DNA of 64,000 nucleotides from Allocatelliglobosispora scoriae (GCF_014204945.1 NZ_JACHMN010000002.1:1192503-1256502), one strand, 5' to 3'. Positions 51,975 through 60,382 are shown, numbered from the stretch's first letter. The notes: generated by a model from the letters alone, not told the origin. Numbers and translations are program-made.

Positions 51975-52042
51975 GGGTGGGGGTCCTTCCGTAGGCCGCC
52001 GCACAGATTACCCCACGATGCTGTGGTACGCGTCCCACCCAA

Positions 52043-52088
52043 ATAGTTGACACTGACTAATCAGGCCCGGATAGTTAATCCTGACTAA
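52043..52088 (+). promoter_or_regulatory. Two 18-bp direct repeats, probable PadR operator
   Basis: ATAGTTGACACTGACTAA (52043-52060) and ATAGTTAATCCTGACTAA (52071-52088), 14 of 18 identical and 28 bp apart, directly before the PadR gene. The spacing is close to whole helical turns, fitting a regulator bound on one face. Confidence 0.65.
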
Positions 52089-52102
52089 GAGATGAGGATG
52101 TC

Positions 52103-52699
52103 GTGGCGAAGAGGCGCACCGTGGCCAATCCGCTCGCGCTGGCGGTCCTGGCGGAGATGCTCGTCGAGCCGTTGCACCCCTATGAGATGGGGCGGCGGCT
52201 CAAGGAGCACGGCAAGGATCGCAACATCAAATACAACCGCAGCTCGCTCTACATGGTGGTGGAGCAGCTGGTCAAAGCCGGTTTCATCAGCCAGCAGGAG
52301 ACCGTGCGGGACACCCAGCGGCCGGAGCGCACCGTCTATGCGATCACGGATGACGGGCGTCGCGAGTTCTTCGACTGGATGCGGGAGCTGGTGGCGACGC
52401 CTCAGCAGGCGTACCCCCCGTTTGGGGTCGCTCTGTCGCTGCTGAGCGTGCTGCCGCCGGCGGAGGCGGGCGAATTGCTCACCGCGCGCCTCGCGGCGCT
52501 CGGCGCCGAGATCGACGCGATCCGCGCGGGGATCACGGCCGCGACCGGCGACGGCCTCGCCTGGGTCTTCCTCGTCGAGGAGGAGTACGCCCTGGCGCTG
52601 CTCGAAGCCGAGCACCGCTTCGTCACCGGCCTCATCTCGTCACTCCAGGAGCCGGACTATGTCCGCGCGTGGCACGAGATATTCGGGAGCATGACATGA
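52103..52699 (+). CDS. PadR-family transcriptional regulator
   Basis: 198 aa, GTG start. N-terminal winged helix (about 8-90): LALAVLAEMLVEPLHPYEMGRRLKEHG, SSLYMVVEQLVKAGFISQQE and RTVYAITDDGRREFFDWM. The C-terminal helices (about 100-198) are the PadR s2-type dimerisation region. Likely represses its own operon through the direct repeats at 52043-52088. Its stop overlaps the monooxygenase start (ATGA), so the two are translationally coupled and the flavoenzyme is the probable target. Confidence 0.94.
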   Translation: MAKRRTVANPLALAVLAEMLVEPLHPYEMGRRLKEHGKDRNIKYNRSSLYMVVEQLVKAGFISQQETVRDTQRPERTVYAITDDGRREFFDWMRELVATPQQAYPPFGVALSLLSVLPPAEAGELLTARLAALGAEIDAIRAGITAATGDGLAWVFLVEEEYALALLEAEHRFVTGLISSLQEPDYVRAWHEIFGSMT

Positions 52700-53889
52700 C
52701 TGCAGCCAGGACAGCGCTGATCATCGGTGGTGGCATCGCCGGACCGGTGACGGCGCTCGCGCTCCGCAGGGCCGGCATCGAGGCGACGGTCTACGAGGCA
52801 TACGGCAGCTCGTCCGAGGGGATCGGCGGCATTCTCATGATCGCGCCGAACGGGCTCGATGCCCTCCGGCTGCTCGGGCTGGCGGAGGCGGTGGCGGAGA
52901 TCGGCCAGCCGATGGCCGGAATGGCGATCGTGGACGCGACCAACGGCAAGACGATCATGAGCTTCGACGGGCTGCCGGGCCAGCCGCCGAGCCGGACGGT
53001 GTGGCGGTCCGACCTCTTCCGGGTGCTGCACGACCGCGCGGCGGCCGAGGGCATCCCGATCGAGTACGGCAAGCGGCTGGTCGGGATCGACGAGTCGCCG
53101 ACGGGGGTGACCGCCCGGTTCGCCGACGGCACCACCGCGAGCGCCGACATCCTGATCGGTGCCGACGGGATCCGCTCCACGGTCCGCTCGGTGATCGACC
53201 CCGCCGCCCCGAGCCCGAGATATGTCGGCCTGCAGTCCTTCGCCGGGCACGGACCGGCGGGCGGCGAACCGGGCCCGATGCACTTCGCCCAGGGCAAACG
53301 CGCGTTCCTCGGGTACTGGACCTTCCCCGACGGGCGGATCGGGTGGTTCAGCAACGTGCCCTATGCCGAGCCGCTGACGATGGCGCAGGCCCGCCAGATT
53401 CCCGCTGCCGAGTGGCTGAAGCTGCTGCGTGAGATGCACGCCGACGACATCCCGGCCCGCGACCTGATCGCGCCGACCACCGCCGAGGAGCTCTACGTCT
53501 TCGGCCCGACCGAGATCATGCCGAGCGTGCCGCGCTGGTACCGCGACCGGCTGGTGCTCGTCGGGGACTCCGCGCACGCGCCGTCGTCGAGCTCGGGGCA
53601 GGGTGCCTCGCTCGCCGTGGAGAGCGCCGTCCAGCTCGCCCGGTGCCTGCGGGACCTGCCTGACCTGCCGAGCGCCTTCGCGGCGTACGAGCGGCTGCGC
53701 CGACCCCGGGTGCAGAAGGTCGCCGCCTTCGCCGCCCGGCAGAACGACCGCAAGGCGTCCGGGCCGGTGGCGCGGGCGGTCATGGGCGTGGTGATGCCGC
53801 TCATGATGAAGACAATCTTCACGCCGGAGCGGATGTTCGGCTGGATGCACGGTTACCGCATCGACTGGGACGAGACCGTCACCGCGTAA
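52696..53889 (+). CDS. FAD-dependent monooxygenase (PHBH/TetX-like)
   Basis: 397 aa from ATG 52696. Group A flavoprotein hydroxylase: Rossmann motif LIIGGGIAGPVTALAL, NADPH/FAD DG motif LIGADGIRSTVR, and GD motif VLVGDSAHAPSSSSGQGASLAVE. No membrane segment. It should use NAD(P)H and O2 to hydroxylate an aromatic or polyketide-like compound. Co-expressed with a PadR repressor, as in inducible detoxification pairs; drug inactivation is possible but not shown. Confidence 0.93.
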   Translation: MTAARTALIIGGGIAGPVTALALRRAGIEATVYEAYGSSSEGIGGILMIAPNGLDALRLLGLAEAVAEIGQPMAGMAIVDATNGKTIMSFDGLPGQPPSRTVWRSDLFRVLHDRAAAEGIPIEYGKRLVGIDESPTGVTARFADGTTASADILIGADGIRSTVRSVIDPAAPSPRYVGLQSFAGHGPAGGEPGPMHFAQGKRAFLGYWTFPDGRIGWFSNVPYAEPLTMAQARQIPAAEWLKLLREMHADDIPARDLIAPTTAEELYVFGPTEIMPSVPRWYRDRLVLVGDSAHAPSSSSGQGASLAVESAVQLARCLRDLPDLPSAFAAYERLRRPRVQKVAAFAARQNDRKASGPVARAVMGVVMPLMMKTIFTPERMFGWMHGYRIDWDETVTA

Positions 53890-54006
53890 CGGCCATTTTG
53901 GGCAATTCATCCCTTTAGGTGACTCGGCCTGCCTAGGCTGACCTCCGTAGCGAAGCACCAGCATGGACCAGCTGATGGTCCACACGGGACAGCGAGGAGT
54001 CAGAAC

Positions 54007-54321
54007 ATGAAGGCAAGGTTGCTCCGCAGGATCGGGCAGGGTGTGGCCGTCACGGCCGTCTCGCTCGCCGCCATGGCCATGCTGGCCCCGGCCGCACAGG
54101 CGGCACCGTCACCCGACCGCCACGGCACCGCTCAGACCGAGTCGCTTCTCGGCGGCAACGGCGGCCTGCTCGGGGGCGGCAACGGCGGCCTGTTCGGGGG
54201 CGGCAACGGCTGGCACGACAACGACGGCATCCTCGGCGACCTGCTCGACAGCCTGCTCGGCGGCCGGGACGACTGCGGCCTGCTCGACGGGCTGCTCGGC
54301 GGCTGCCACCGCTGGCACTGA
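54007..54321 (+). CDS. Small secreted Gly-rich protein
   Basis: 104 aa, ATG with GAGGAG 9 nt upstream. Signal peptide 1-33 (AMLAPAAQAA). Mature part about 70 residues: GGNGGLLGGGNGGLFGGGNG repeats, then DGILGDLLDSLLGG, and a Cys-bounded end DDCGLLDGLLGGCHRWH. The LL/GG pattern gives alternating hydrophobic and Gly segments. It looks like a surface or matrix protein; no chaplin or rodlin motif. Promoter TAGGCT (-10) about 60 nt upstream is plausible. Followed by a strong terminator. Confidence 0.82.
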   Translation: MKARLLRRIGQGVAVTAVSLAAMAMLAPAAQAAPSPDRHGTAQTESLLGGNGGLLGGGNGGLFGGGNGWHDNDGILGDLLDSLLGGRDDCGLLDGLLGGCHRWH

Positions 54322-54332
54322 TCGACCGGCAC

Positions 54333-54370
54333 GGGCGCACCGTCTCCTGTCCATCCAGGACGGTGCGCCC
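54333..54370 (+). terminator. Terminator
   Basis: GGGCGCACCGTC (54333-54344) pairs with GACGGTGCGCCC (54359-54370), 12 nt after the stop of the Gly-rich protein; TCCTG/CAGGA in the loop could extend the stem. Confidence 0.8.
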
Positions 54371-54381
54371 AGCCGTGGCCT

Positions 54382-54447
54382 GTCACGTTTTGCAGCAACG
54401 CGTGGCCATTTTCGCGTGTGAGGCCACGCTTTGCTGCAAAGCGTGAC
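54382..54447. repeat. Inverted repeat with 26-nt arms
   Basis: Arms 54382-54407 and 54422-54447 match at 23 of 26 positions (core TTTGCAGCAA, GCGTGGCC); loop 14 nt. It lies just before the ketosynthase relic and may mark the break point that removed its downstream neighbour. Confidence 0.8.
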
Positions 54448-54546
54448 ACGCGCGCAGGCCGGCCGCGACGAAGCGCGCAGGCGGACCCGCGCCGAAACGC
54501 GCGAAAGCCTGCGCCGCGCCGCGCTGGAAATGCCGGCGGGTGGTGC

Positions 54547-55009
54547 TCATGCCGCCTCCGCCCGGCGCAGCAGGAGTGCGGTGTTGTGCCCGCCCAGCCT
54601 GAAGGAGATCGAGGCACCGGCCTAGGCCGTGCCGCCCGGCACCGGTCCGAAGGCCAGGTCGGGCGGGGCGAGCGCACGGTCCACGTTGAGCGTGTCGAAG
54701 ACCTCGCCGCGCTGCACCGCGAGCGCGGTCGCCGCGACGTCGAGCGCGCTCGCTGCACCGAGGGTGTGGCCGTAGACGGGCTTCGTCGACAGGAGCGGCA
54801 CGTTTCGTGCCCCTCTCCGGGAACCCCCCGAGATATTTGCGGGCGTCGAATTCGCCGATCCGGCCCATCGGGAGCGGCTCGCCGGGCTGCGCCGGGTTCG
54901 GCTGCAGAGTGAGCTGCGACGACCCCGAACACAACTGTCCCCAGAGGACAGCAGCGGTGTCGCAGCCCGCCAGCAGGACACCGATTCCAGTGATCACAAC
55001 GTTGTGCAC
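54547..55009 (-). pseudogene. Ketoacyl synthase remnant (internal deletion and frameshift)
   Basis: GTG 55009, with GGGAGG upstream, opens a ketosynthase N-terminus (VVITGIGVLLAG, then MGRIGEFDARKYLGGFPER, about 65 residues). The frame is then lost. C-terminal ketosynthase sequence follows in another frame (STKPVYGHTLGAASALDVAA, FDTLNVDRALAPPDL) and again in a third (ISFRLGGHNTALLLRR to TGA 54547). The middle, including the active-site Cys region, is gone. A following ORF begins ATGAGCACC overlapping this stop, the trace of an old operon. Resembles FabF or type II polyketide ketosynthases. Confidence 0.8.
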
Positions 55010-55026
55010 CGGCCACCTCCCGACTC

Positions 55027-55060
55027 GCATTACGCGAGGTGAGTTCACCGTAGGTAATGC
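55027..55060. promoter_or_regulatory. 34-nt double palindrome, probable operator
   Basis: GCATTAC and GTAATGC (outer, 55027-55033 and 55054-55060) enclose GGTGA-GT-TCACC (55038-55049), with 4-nt spacers on both sides. It lies 18 nt upstream of the ketosynthase relic start and in the shared promoter region with the XRE-TPR gene. The remaining 55061-55233 shows a possible TACGAT -10 near 55173 and nothing else. Confidence 0.6.
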
Positions 55061-55233
55061 TGATCACTGCGCGCCTACTCGCGTGGTGGCCCATGAACGT
55101 GGTTTCCGTACCCCAACATTCAAGGTCCCCGAGCACAACCCCCGGAAGAGTGACGCAGGGGTACCGTTGTGATGCCTACGATAGATCGAGATGCGCTTAC
55201 GGACAGTGACCATGTTCCGGGCCGGAGGTATGC

Positions 55234-56412
55234 GTGTCAGCTGACACACCACACCTGACTCCCGGCCGCCGCCTTGCCCTTCGAAGAATCCAACGTGGAA
55301 TGTCCCGCCGCACCCTCGCCGAGCTCATCGGCCGCAGCGAGGAGTGGCTGCGCCTGATCGAGACCGGCGCGCGGCCGCTCGACAGCGTGCAGGCTGTCGT
55401 CCGGCTGGCGGAGGTGCTGCGGCTGCGCGACCCGGCCGAGCTGCTCGACGGTTTTCCGCCACGGCAGCGGACCCCGATCCAGCTCGGCACCGAGGACCCG
55501 TGGGACGAGCTGCGGACGGCGGCCGTGGAGCCGCCGCAGGCGGGATCCGTGGCGACGATCGGGGTCGACGATCTCTGGCACCAGTGGCGGTTCTGCAGCC
55601 GCCGCAGCACCACCCTTCGGCAGGAGCTGCCGATCCGGCTGGCGGAGCTGCGTTCGGCGTGGCAGGACCGGACCGGTGACGAGGCGCTCGCGGCCTCCCT
55701 CATCGACGCATACCACCTGGCCCGGTCGATGGTCGGCGGCAGCGAGCCCGGCCTCGCGCTGCTCGTCGCCGACCGAGCCGTGGCCCTCGCCGAACGCGAC
55801 GCGCCGCTGCGCCGGGCCGCCGCGGCCCGCAACCTCGCCATGGCCCTGCTGCAGACCGGTGATTACGCCCGAGCGCTGCGGCTCGCCCAGACGGTCGCCG
55901 CGTCGATCGGCGACCGGCCGCCCGCCGACCGGCCGGAGCTGCTGCTCTGGGGTTCGCTGCAGAGCATCGCCGCGAAGGCCGCGGCCCGCCGCAACGACAT
56001 CGAGAACACCCGGCGGCTGCTCGCGGCGGCGGCCGACGCCGCAGCGCGGGCCGCCTTTGACGACGCGCACCACAACGTCTGGTTCGGACCGTCCGACCTG
56101 CACCTCACCCGGATGAGCACGGCGATCAACCTGGGTCAGCTCCAGGAGATCCCGGTGCTCGCGGCGGAGGCCGAGTTCAGCGACGGCTACCCGCCGACGC
56201 TTCAGGCCGCCTACTACGTGATGCTCGCCTACGTCTATGCGCGGCGGCACGATGCGGCGGCTGCGGCGATGGCGCTCGACCGCGTGGAGCAGCTCTGCGC
56301 CGACGAGATCACCGACAACGCGACCGTCACGCGTACGCTCCACCTGCTGCTGCAGCACCAGCCCGTACCGGCCGAGATCCGCCGGCTCGCCCGCCTGGCC
56401 GGCATCCTGTAG
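55234..56412 (+). CDS. XRE-family regulator with TPR-like domain
   Basis: 392 aa, GTG with GGAGG 6 nt upstream. N-terminal HTH (about 8-65: LALRRIQRGMSRRTLAELIGRSEEWLRLIETGARP). A helical-repeat region follows (about 120-385), with TPR-like units such as AAAARNLAMALLQTGDYARALRLAQTV. Such proteins in actinomycetes are single-component regulators that sense peptides or small ligands. It lies between a ketosynthase relic and a ketosynthase-fold gene on the same strand, so it may have governed that locus; the 34-nt palindrome upstream is a candidate site. Confidence 0.88.
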   Translation: MSADTPHLTPGRRLALRRIQRGMSRRTLAELIGRSEEWLRLIETGARPLDSVQAVVRLAEVLRLRDPAELLDGFPPRQRTPIQLGTEDPWDELRTAAVEPPQAGSVATIGVDDLWHQWRFCSRRSTTLRQELPIRLAELRSAWQDRTGDEALAASLIDAYHLARSMVGGSEPGLALLVADRAVALAERDAPLRRAAAARNLAMALLQTGDYARALRLAQTVAASIGDRPPADRPELLLWGSLQSIAAKAAARRNDIENTRRLLAAAADAAARAAFDDAHHNVWFGPSDLHLTRMSTAINLGQLQEIPVLAAEAEFSDGYPPTLQAAYYVMLAYVYARRHDAAAAAMALDRVEQLCADEITDNATVTRTLHLLLQHQPVPAEIRRLARLAGIL

Positions 56413-56513
56413 GACTCCTGTCACCAATATGAGACATCTACGGCAAATAGGCACAGAAGTCGGTAAGGTCGGGGCATCTGGCAAACCCGGGGCCGAGCCG
56501 AGAGGTGCTGCCG

Positions 56514-57518
56514 ATGAGCATCGTGATCACGGCGTGCGAGCAGTCCACCTGGGCCGGCGACGGCCAGGCGACGATAGCCGCGATCTTCGAGGGCCGACCC
56601 TCCCGCAGCTCCGCGCCGCCCGCGCTGCCGGGACTCTGGCTCACCAGGTGCGTCCGGGTCGCCGCCGACCGGGCCGGCCTCGACCTCTCCTCCGACCGCG
56701 TCATGGTGATCGCGAGCTGCGGCCTGCGGGACCTCATCGAGGACGAGGCGGGCGAGGAGGTCCACGCGGCCGAGGCCCGCTTCGCCACCGCCGTCCACGA
56801 CGCACTCCCCCAGATCCGCACGGCGGTCACCATCACCGCCGAGAGGGCCGCCACCGGCGGGAGCATCGCCCTCGCCTGCGAGCTGCTCCAGCTCGGCCAG
56901 GCGGACGCGGTCGTCGTCATCGGCTGCGACACTCCGGCCGGCGCGGCCCGGTCCACGACCGGCGGCCACCTTCCGCCGATCCTCGGTCCCGGCGGCGCGG
57001 TCGTGGTGCTGACGACCCGCGCAGCCGCCCGGTCACTGGGGCGGCACGTGCTCGGCCACGTGCTCGGGGTCGGCCTCTCGGCCGACGTGCCGACGGCGTT
57101 CGATCCGGCCGCGATCGCGAGCACGATCTCCGTCGCCCACCTGCGCGCCGGGGTCGATCCGGCCGAGGTCGACCTGGTCGTCGCGGACAGCCCCACCACC
57201 TCGCTCGACTTCCGCCACGAGGCCTCCGGCCTGGCCAGGGTCTTCGCGGAGAACCAGCCGGGCCCGCTCGTCACCACGATCGCGGGCGCGCTCGACCAGA
57301 CGCCGGGCGGCGCGCCGCTGCACAGTGTCGCGGTCGCACTGCACTCGCTGCAGTCGGGTTGGGTCCCGCCCGCCGCCGGGCCGCCGCCGGTCACCGCCAC
57401 GAAGATCAACCTCGTTCTGGGTACGCCATCCGAGCGCACCGTCAGAATCGCCCAGGTCAACGCGCTGGGAGCCGCGGGCACGAGCGCATTCGTGGTGCTC
57501 GGCTCCCGAGCCCGATAA
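56514..57518 (+). CDS. Ketosynthase-fold (thiolase superfamily) protein lacking the active-site Cys
   Basis: 334 aa from ATG 56514 with GAGGTG 6 nt upstream. Thiolase-fold pattern: SIVITACEQSTWAGDG start, ERAATGGSIALACELLQLGQADAVVVIGCD in the centre (equivalent to the nucleophile-elbow region of ketosynthases), PGGAVVVLTTRAAA, and a C-terminal half ending VNALGAAGTSAFVVLG like the ketosynthase GFGG end. The Cys expected before the ATGG turn is Ala. It may be a chain-length-factor-like or decarboxylating partner, or bind a ligand. 101 nt after the XRE-TPR gene, with TAAGGT between them. Confidence 0.8.
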   Translation: MSIVITACEQSTWAGDGQATIAAIFEGRPSRSSAPPALPGLWLTRCVRVAADRAGLDLSSDRVMVIASCGLRDLIEDEAGEEVHAAEARFATAVHDALPQIRTAVTITAERAATGGSIALACELLQLGQADAVVVIGCDTPAGAARSTTGGHLPPILGPGGAVVVLTTRAAARSLGRHVLGHVLGVGLSADVPTAFDPAAIASTISVAHLRAGVDPAEVDLVVADSPTTSLDFRHEASGLARVFAENQPGPLVTTIAGALDQTPGGAPLHSVAVALHSLQSGWVPPAAGPPPVTATKINLVLGTPSERTVRIAQVNALGAAGTSAFVVLGSRAR

Positions 57519-57564
57519 TCATTCATCGCCCTATGAATTCAGCAAATGATGTACCGTTGCCCCC

Positions 57565-57906
57565 ATGGAGACCATGACCGGCACCGCCGCCGCCACGCAC
57601 GGGCAGGTGCTCGCCCGCTTCGGGCACGCCCTCTCCGACCCGACCCGGGCTCGGCTGCTGCTGGCGCTGCGTGAGGGGCCCGCCTACCCGGCCGACCTCG
57701 CCGACCTGCTCGGGGTGACCCGGCAGAACCTCTCCAACCACCTCGCCTGCCTGCGCGGATGCGGCCTCGTCGTCGCCGTCCCCGAGGGCCGCCGCTCCCG
57801 CTACGAGCTCGCCGACGCCCGGCTCTCCCACGCCATCGGCGACCTGCTCGGCGTGGTGCTCGCCGTCGATCCGGCAGTCTGCCCTGCCGACGAGGTGGAC
57901 TGTTGA
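57565..57906 (+). CDS. ArsR/SmtB-family metal-responsive repressor
   Basis: 113 aa from ATG 57565 (ATG 57574 possible). TACCGT 7 nt upstream fits leaderless transcription. Winged helix: RFGHALSDPTRARLLLALREGPAYPADLADLLGVTRQNLSNHLACLRGCGLV. The Cys in HLACLRGCG and the C-terminal CPADEVDC resemble the CmtR-type Cd/Pb sensors (helix-4 Cys pair plus C-terminal Cys). TGAATTCA at 57535 could be the operator. The cation exporter starts 52 nt downstream and is the likely target. Confidence 0.92.
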   Translation: METMTGTAAATHGQVLARFGHALSDPTRARLLLALREGPAYPADLADLLGVTRQNLSNHLACLRGCGLVVAVPEGRRSRYELADARLSHAIGDLLGVVLAVDPAVCPADEVDC

Positions 57907-57958
57907 TGGACGCATTCGGCTGCGACGATGGAATCCGCACCGGCGGAGGGATCCCGGC

Positions 57959-58957
57959 ATGAGCGAGAAGCACAGCGAGCACGACCACGACCACGGCGGT
58001 GGGGCGCACGCGCACGGCGTCAACCCCGACGCCGACCGGCGCTGGCTGACGATCGCGCTGGCCCTGATCCTCGGCTTCATGGCCGTCGAGGTCACCGTCG
58101 GCGTCATCGCGCAGTCGCTGGCCCTCATCTCCGACGCCGCGCACATGCTCACCGACGCCGTCTCGATCATCCTGGCCCTGATCGCGATCCGGCTCGCCGC
58201 GCGGCCCGCCCGCGGCACCTACACCTATGGGCTCAAGCGGGCCGAGATCCTCTCCGCCCAGGCCAACGGGCTGAGCCTGCTGCTGCTCGGCGGCTGGCTC
58301 GCCTACGAGGCGATCACCCGGCTCTTCGCTCCGCCCGAGGTCGCCGGCGGCCTGGTGCTCGCCACCGCGCTCGCCGGGATCGTCGTCAACATCGGCGCCG
58401 CCTGGGCGCTGAGCCGGGCCAACCGGAGCAGCCTCAACGTCGAGGGCGCCTTCCAGCACATCCTCAACGACCTCTACGCCTTCATCGCCACCGCGGTCGC
58501 CGGTGCGGTCATGCTCTTCACCGGCTTCGCCCGGGCCGACGCGATCGCCTCGCTCATCGTCGTCGCGCTCATGGTCACGGCCGGCATCGGACTGCTGCGC
58601 GACTCCGGCCGGATCCTGCTGGAGGCCGCACCCGCCGGGATCGACCCCGACGCGATCGCCGACGAGCTGCTCTCCCAGCCGCACGTCGTGGAGGTCCACG
58701 ACCTGCACATCTGGGTCATCACCTCCAACCAGCCCGCGCTCTCCGCACACGTGCTCGTCGAACCCGGCGCCGACTGCCACGCCGTGCGGGTCGACCTGCA
58801 GACCCTGCTCAGCACCGGCCACCACCTCAACCACGCCACCCTGCAGGTCGATCACGCCGACGACGACCTGCACCAGATCTCGTCCCGCGACGCCCTGAGC
58901 GGCCACTGCGCCGACCCGCACGGACCCGTCCACCGGAGCAGCCCGCACCGGCACTGA
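57959..58957 (+). CDS. Cation diffusion facilitator (CzcD/ZitB-type) metal exporter
   Basis: 332 aa. His-rich N-terminus (HSEHDHDHGGGAHAHG), six transmembrane helices (about 29-205), metal-site motifs SDAAHMLTDAV (helix 2) and HILNDLYAF (helix 5), and a cytoplasmic C-terminal domain (VVEVHDLHIWVITSN). The His/Asp site points to Zn2+/Co2+/Cd2+ in exchange for protons. A His-rich tail (HGPVHRSSPHRH) is also present. Forms a unit with the ArsR-type gene. Confidence 0.95.
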   Translation: MSEKHSEHDHDHGGGAHAHGVNPDADRRWLTIALALILGFMAVEVTVGVIAQSLALISDAAHMLTDAVSIILALIAIRLAARPARGTYTYGLKRAEILSAQANGLSLLLLGGWLAYEAITRLFAPPEVAGGLVLATALAGIVVNIGAAWALSRANRSSLNVEGAFQHILNDLYAFIATAVAGAVMLFTGFARADAIASLIVVALMVTAGIGLLRDSGRILLEAAPAGIDPDAIADELLSQPHVVEVHDLHIWVITSNQPALSAHVLVEPGADCHAVRVDLQTLLSTGHHLNHATLQVDHADDDLHQISSRDALSGHCADPHGPVHRSSPHRH

Positions 58958-59031
58958 CTGCGTGCAACCTCGACGTCAGAACCCTGCGTCGTGCGGTGGA
59001 ATGGACAACCACACTGCATGGGGAGGCGAGC

Positions 59032-59526
59032 GTGACGAGGTCCGATGAGGACGAGTTCCATGCCTACGTCGCGGTTCGGATGGACCGGTGGCGCCGGACC
59101 GCCTATCTGCTCAGCCGCGACTGGCATACCGCCGACGACCTGGTCGCGGTCACCATCGGAAAGATCTATCGGCACTGGAAGCGGGTCTCCCAGGCCGACA
59201 ACCCCGACGCCTACGCCCAGCGCATCCTCACCCGGTCCTGGCTCGACGAGCAGCGCCGACCGTGGCGGCGGCGGGAGAACAGCCAGGCCCGACTACCGGA
59301 GACGGAGCTGCCGCCCACCGATGACATCAGCGATCGCGACAGCCTCGATCAGCTGCTCGCCTCGCTCGGGCCACGGCAGCGGGCCGTGGTCGTGCTGCGC
59401 TACTACCTCGATCACTCGGTCGAGGAGACCGCCGAGATCCTCGGCATCTCGACCGGCACCGTGAAGAGCCAATCCGCGCGCGGTCTGCAGACCCTCCGCA
59501 TCGCCGCGACCGAGCAGGGGGCATGA
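59032..59526 (+). CDS. SigE-family RNA polymerase sigma factor
   Basis: 164 aa, GTG with GGGAGG 7 nt upstream. Region 2 FHAYVAVRMDRWRRTAYLLSRDWHTADDLVAVTIGKIYRHW and region 4 LLASLGPRQRAVVVLRYYLDHSVEETAEILGISTGTVKSQSARGLQTL give the compact ECF/SigE family. One nt separates its stop from the next ATG. The downstream membrane protein is therefore the likely anti-sigma factor or regulated partner. Confidence 0.94.
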   Translation: MTRSDEDEFHAYVAVRMDRWRRTAYLLSRDWHTADDLVAVTIGKIYRHWKRVSQADNPDAYAQRILTRSWLDEQRRPWRRRENSQARLPETELPPTDDISDRDSLDQLLASLGPRQRAVVVLRYYLDHSVEETAEILGISTGTVKSQSARGLQTLRIAATEQGA

Positions 59527-59527
59527 G

Positions 59528-60373
59528 ATGACGCAGCGACTCTTCGACGAGGTCATCGGTACCGTGCCGGCACCCGCCCTCGATGTCCACGCGATCGTCC
59601 GACGGCAGCGCCGGGCACGCCGCGTCCGCCGGATCCTCGGCGGCGGTGCCGGTGCGCTGGCCCTCGCCGGGGCGCTGGCGCTGGGGAGCGCGCTGGTGGG
59701 CGTACACCCGGATGGGGTTGATCCGCAGCCGGCCGCGACGCCGTCGCGGGTCGTGCCCACCGACGGGTTCGCGCTGCAGCTCGGCACCCGGGACCAGCGG
59801 CAGGCGACCGCCGACCGGCTCGGCGCCGAGCTGGACCGGGCCATGCGGGCGCAGGCATCCGGTGTCGGCTGGATCTTCGAGCCGGACTATCTCGGCGAGC
59901 CGATGGGGCCCGATGGGCGACAGCCGGTCTTCACCGTCGAGGAGAGCGGCGGCGAAAACTGGATCCAGGCCTCGTCCGGGGTGGCCCGTGGCAGCGGCAA
60001 GGGCAGCCTGCAGGTCAACATCTCCTCCGCGTTGTGCCGCAGCCCCGGCTCGACCCAGCCGCCGCAGTCCAGCTTCGCCGAGGTGGTGCCCTGCGATCCG
60101 CCGATGATCTGCGAGGGCCGCCTTCCCTGCACGGCGGGCACCACACCGGGCGGGCTGCCGTTCACGCTCGTCGAGCAGCGGGAGACCTTCGAGAACCACC
60201 CCATGGTGATGTTCAGCGCCGCCGTCCGCCTGGATTCCGGGCTGCGCCTGACGCTGGTCGTCAGCGCCGACTGGGGCGTCGACACGTCGTCGGTCTACGC
60301 GGCCGAACCGCCGCTCACCTCGGCGCAGGCCCTCGCCGTCGCCGCGACGATCGCCGACAAGATCATCTCGTAG
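59528..60373 (+). CDS. Membrane protein coupled to sigma factor (probable anti-sigma or accessory)
   Basis: 281 aa. Short cytoplasmic N-terminus (1-35, RRQRRARRVRR), one transmembrane helix (about 37-59) and an extracytoplasmic domain of about 220 residues with four cysteines (ALCRSPG, VPCDPPMICEGRLPC). No zinc-binding HxxxCxxC motif. Immediate coupling with the SigE-type gene implies a regulatory link, but the usual anti-sigma cytoplasmic domain is too short here, so an accessory sensor is equally possible. Confidence 0.82.
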   Translation: MTQRLFDEVIGTVPAPALDVHAIVRRQRRARRVRRILGGGAGALALAGALALGSALVGVHPDGVDPQPAATPSRVVPTDGFALQLGTRDQRQATADRLGAELDRAMRAQASGVGWIFEPDYLGEPMGPDGRQPVFTVEESGGENWIQASSGVARGSGKGSLQVNISSALCRSPGSTQPPQSSFAEVVPCDPPMICEGRLPCTAGTTPGGLPFTLVEQRETFENHPMVMFSAAVRLDSGLRLTLVVSADWGVDTSSVYAAEPPLTSAQALAVAATIADKIIS

Positions 60374-60382
60374 TTTGCCGCC

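Noticed and set aside
54383-55048. Single 221-codon protein across the ketosynthase relic
   Set aside because: Only the first 65 codons resemble ketosynthase; the remainder is out of frame with the conserved C-terminal part.
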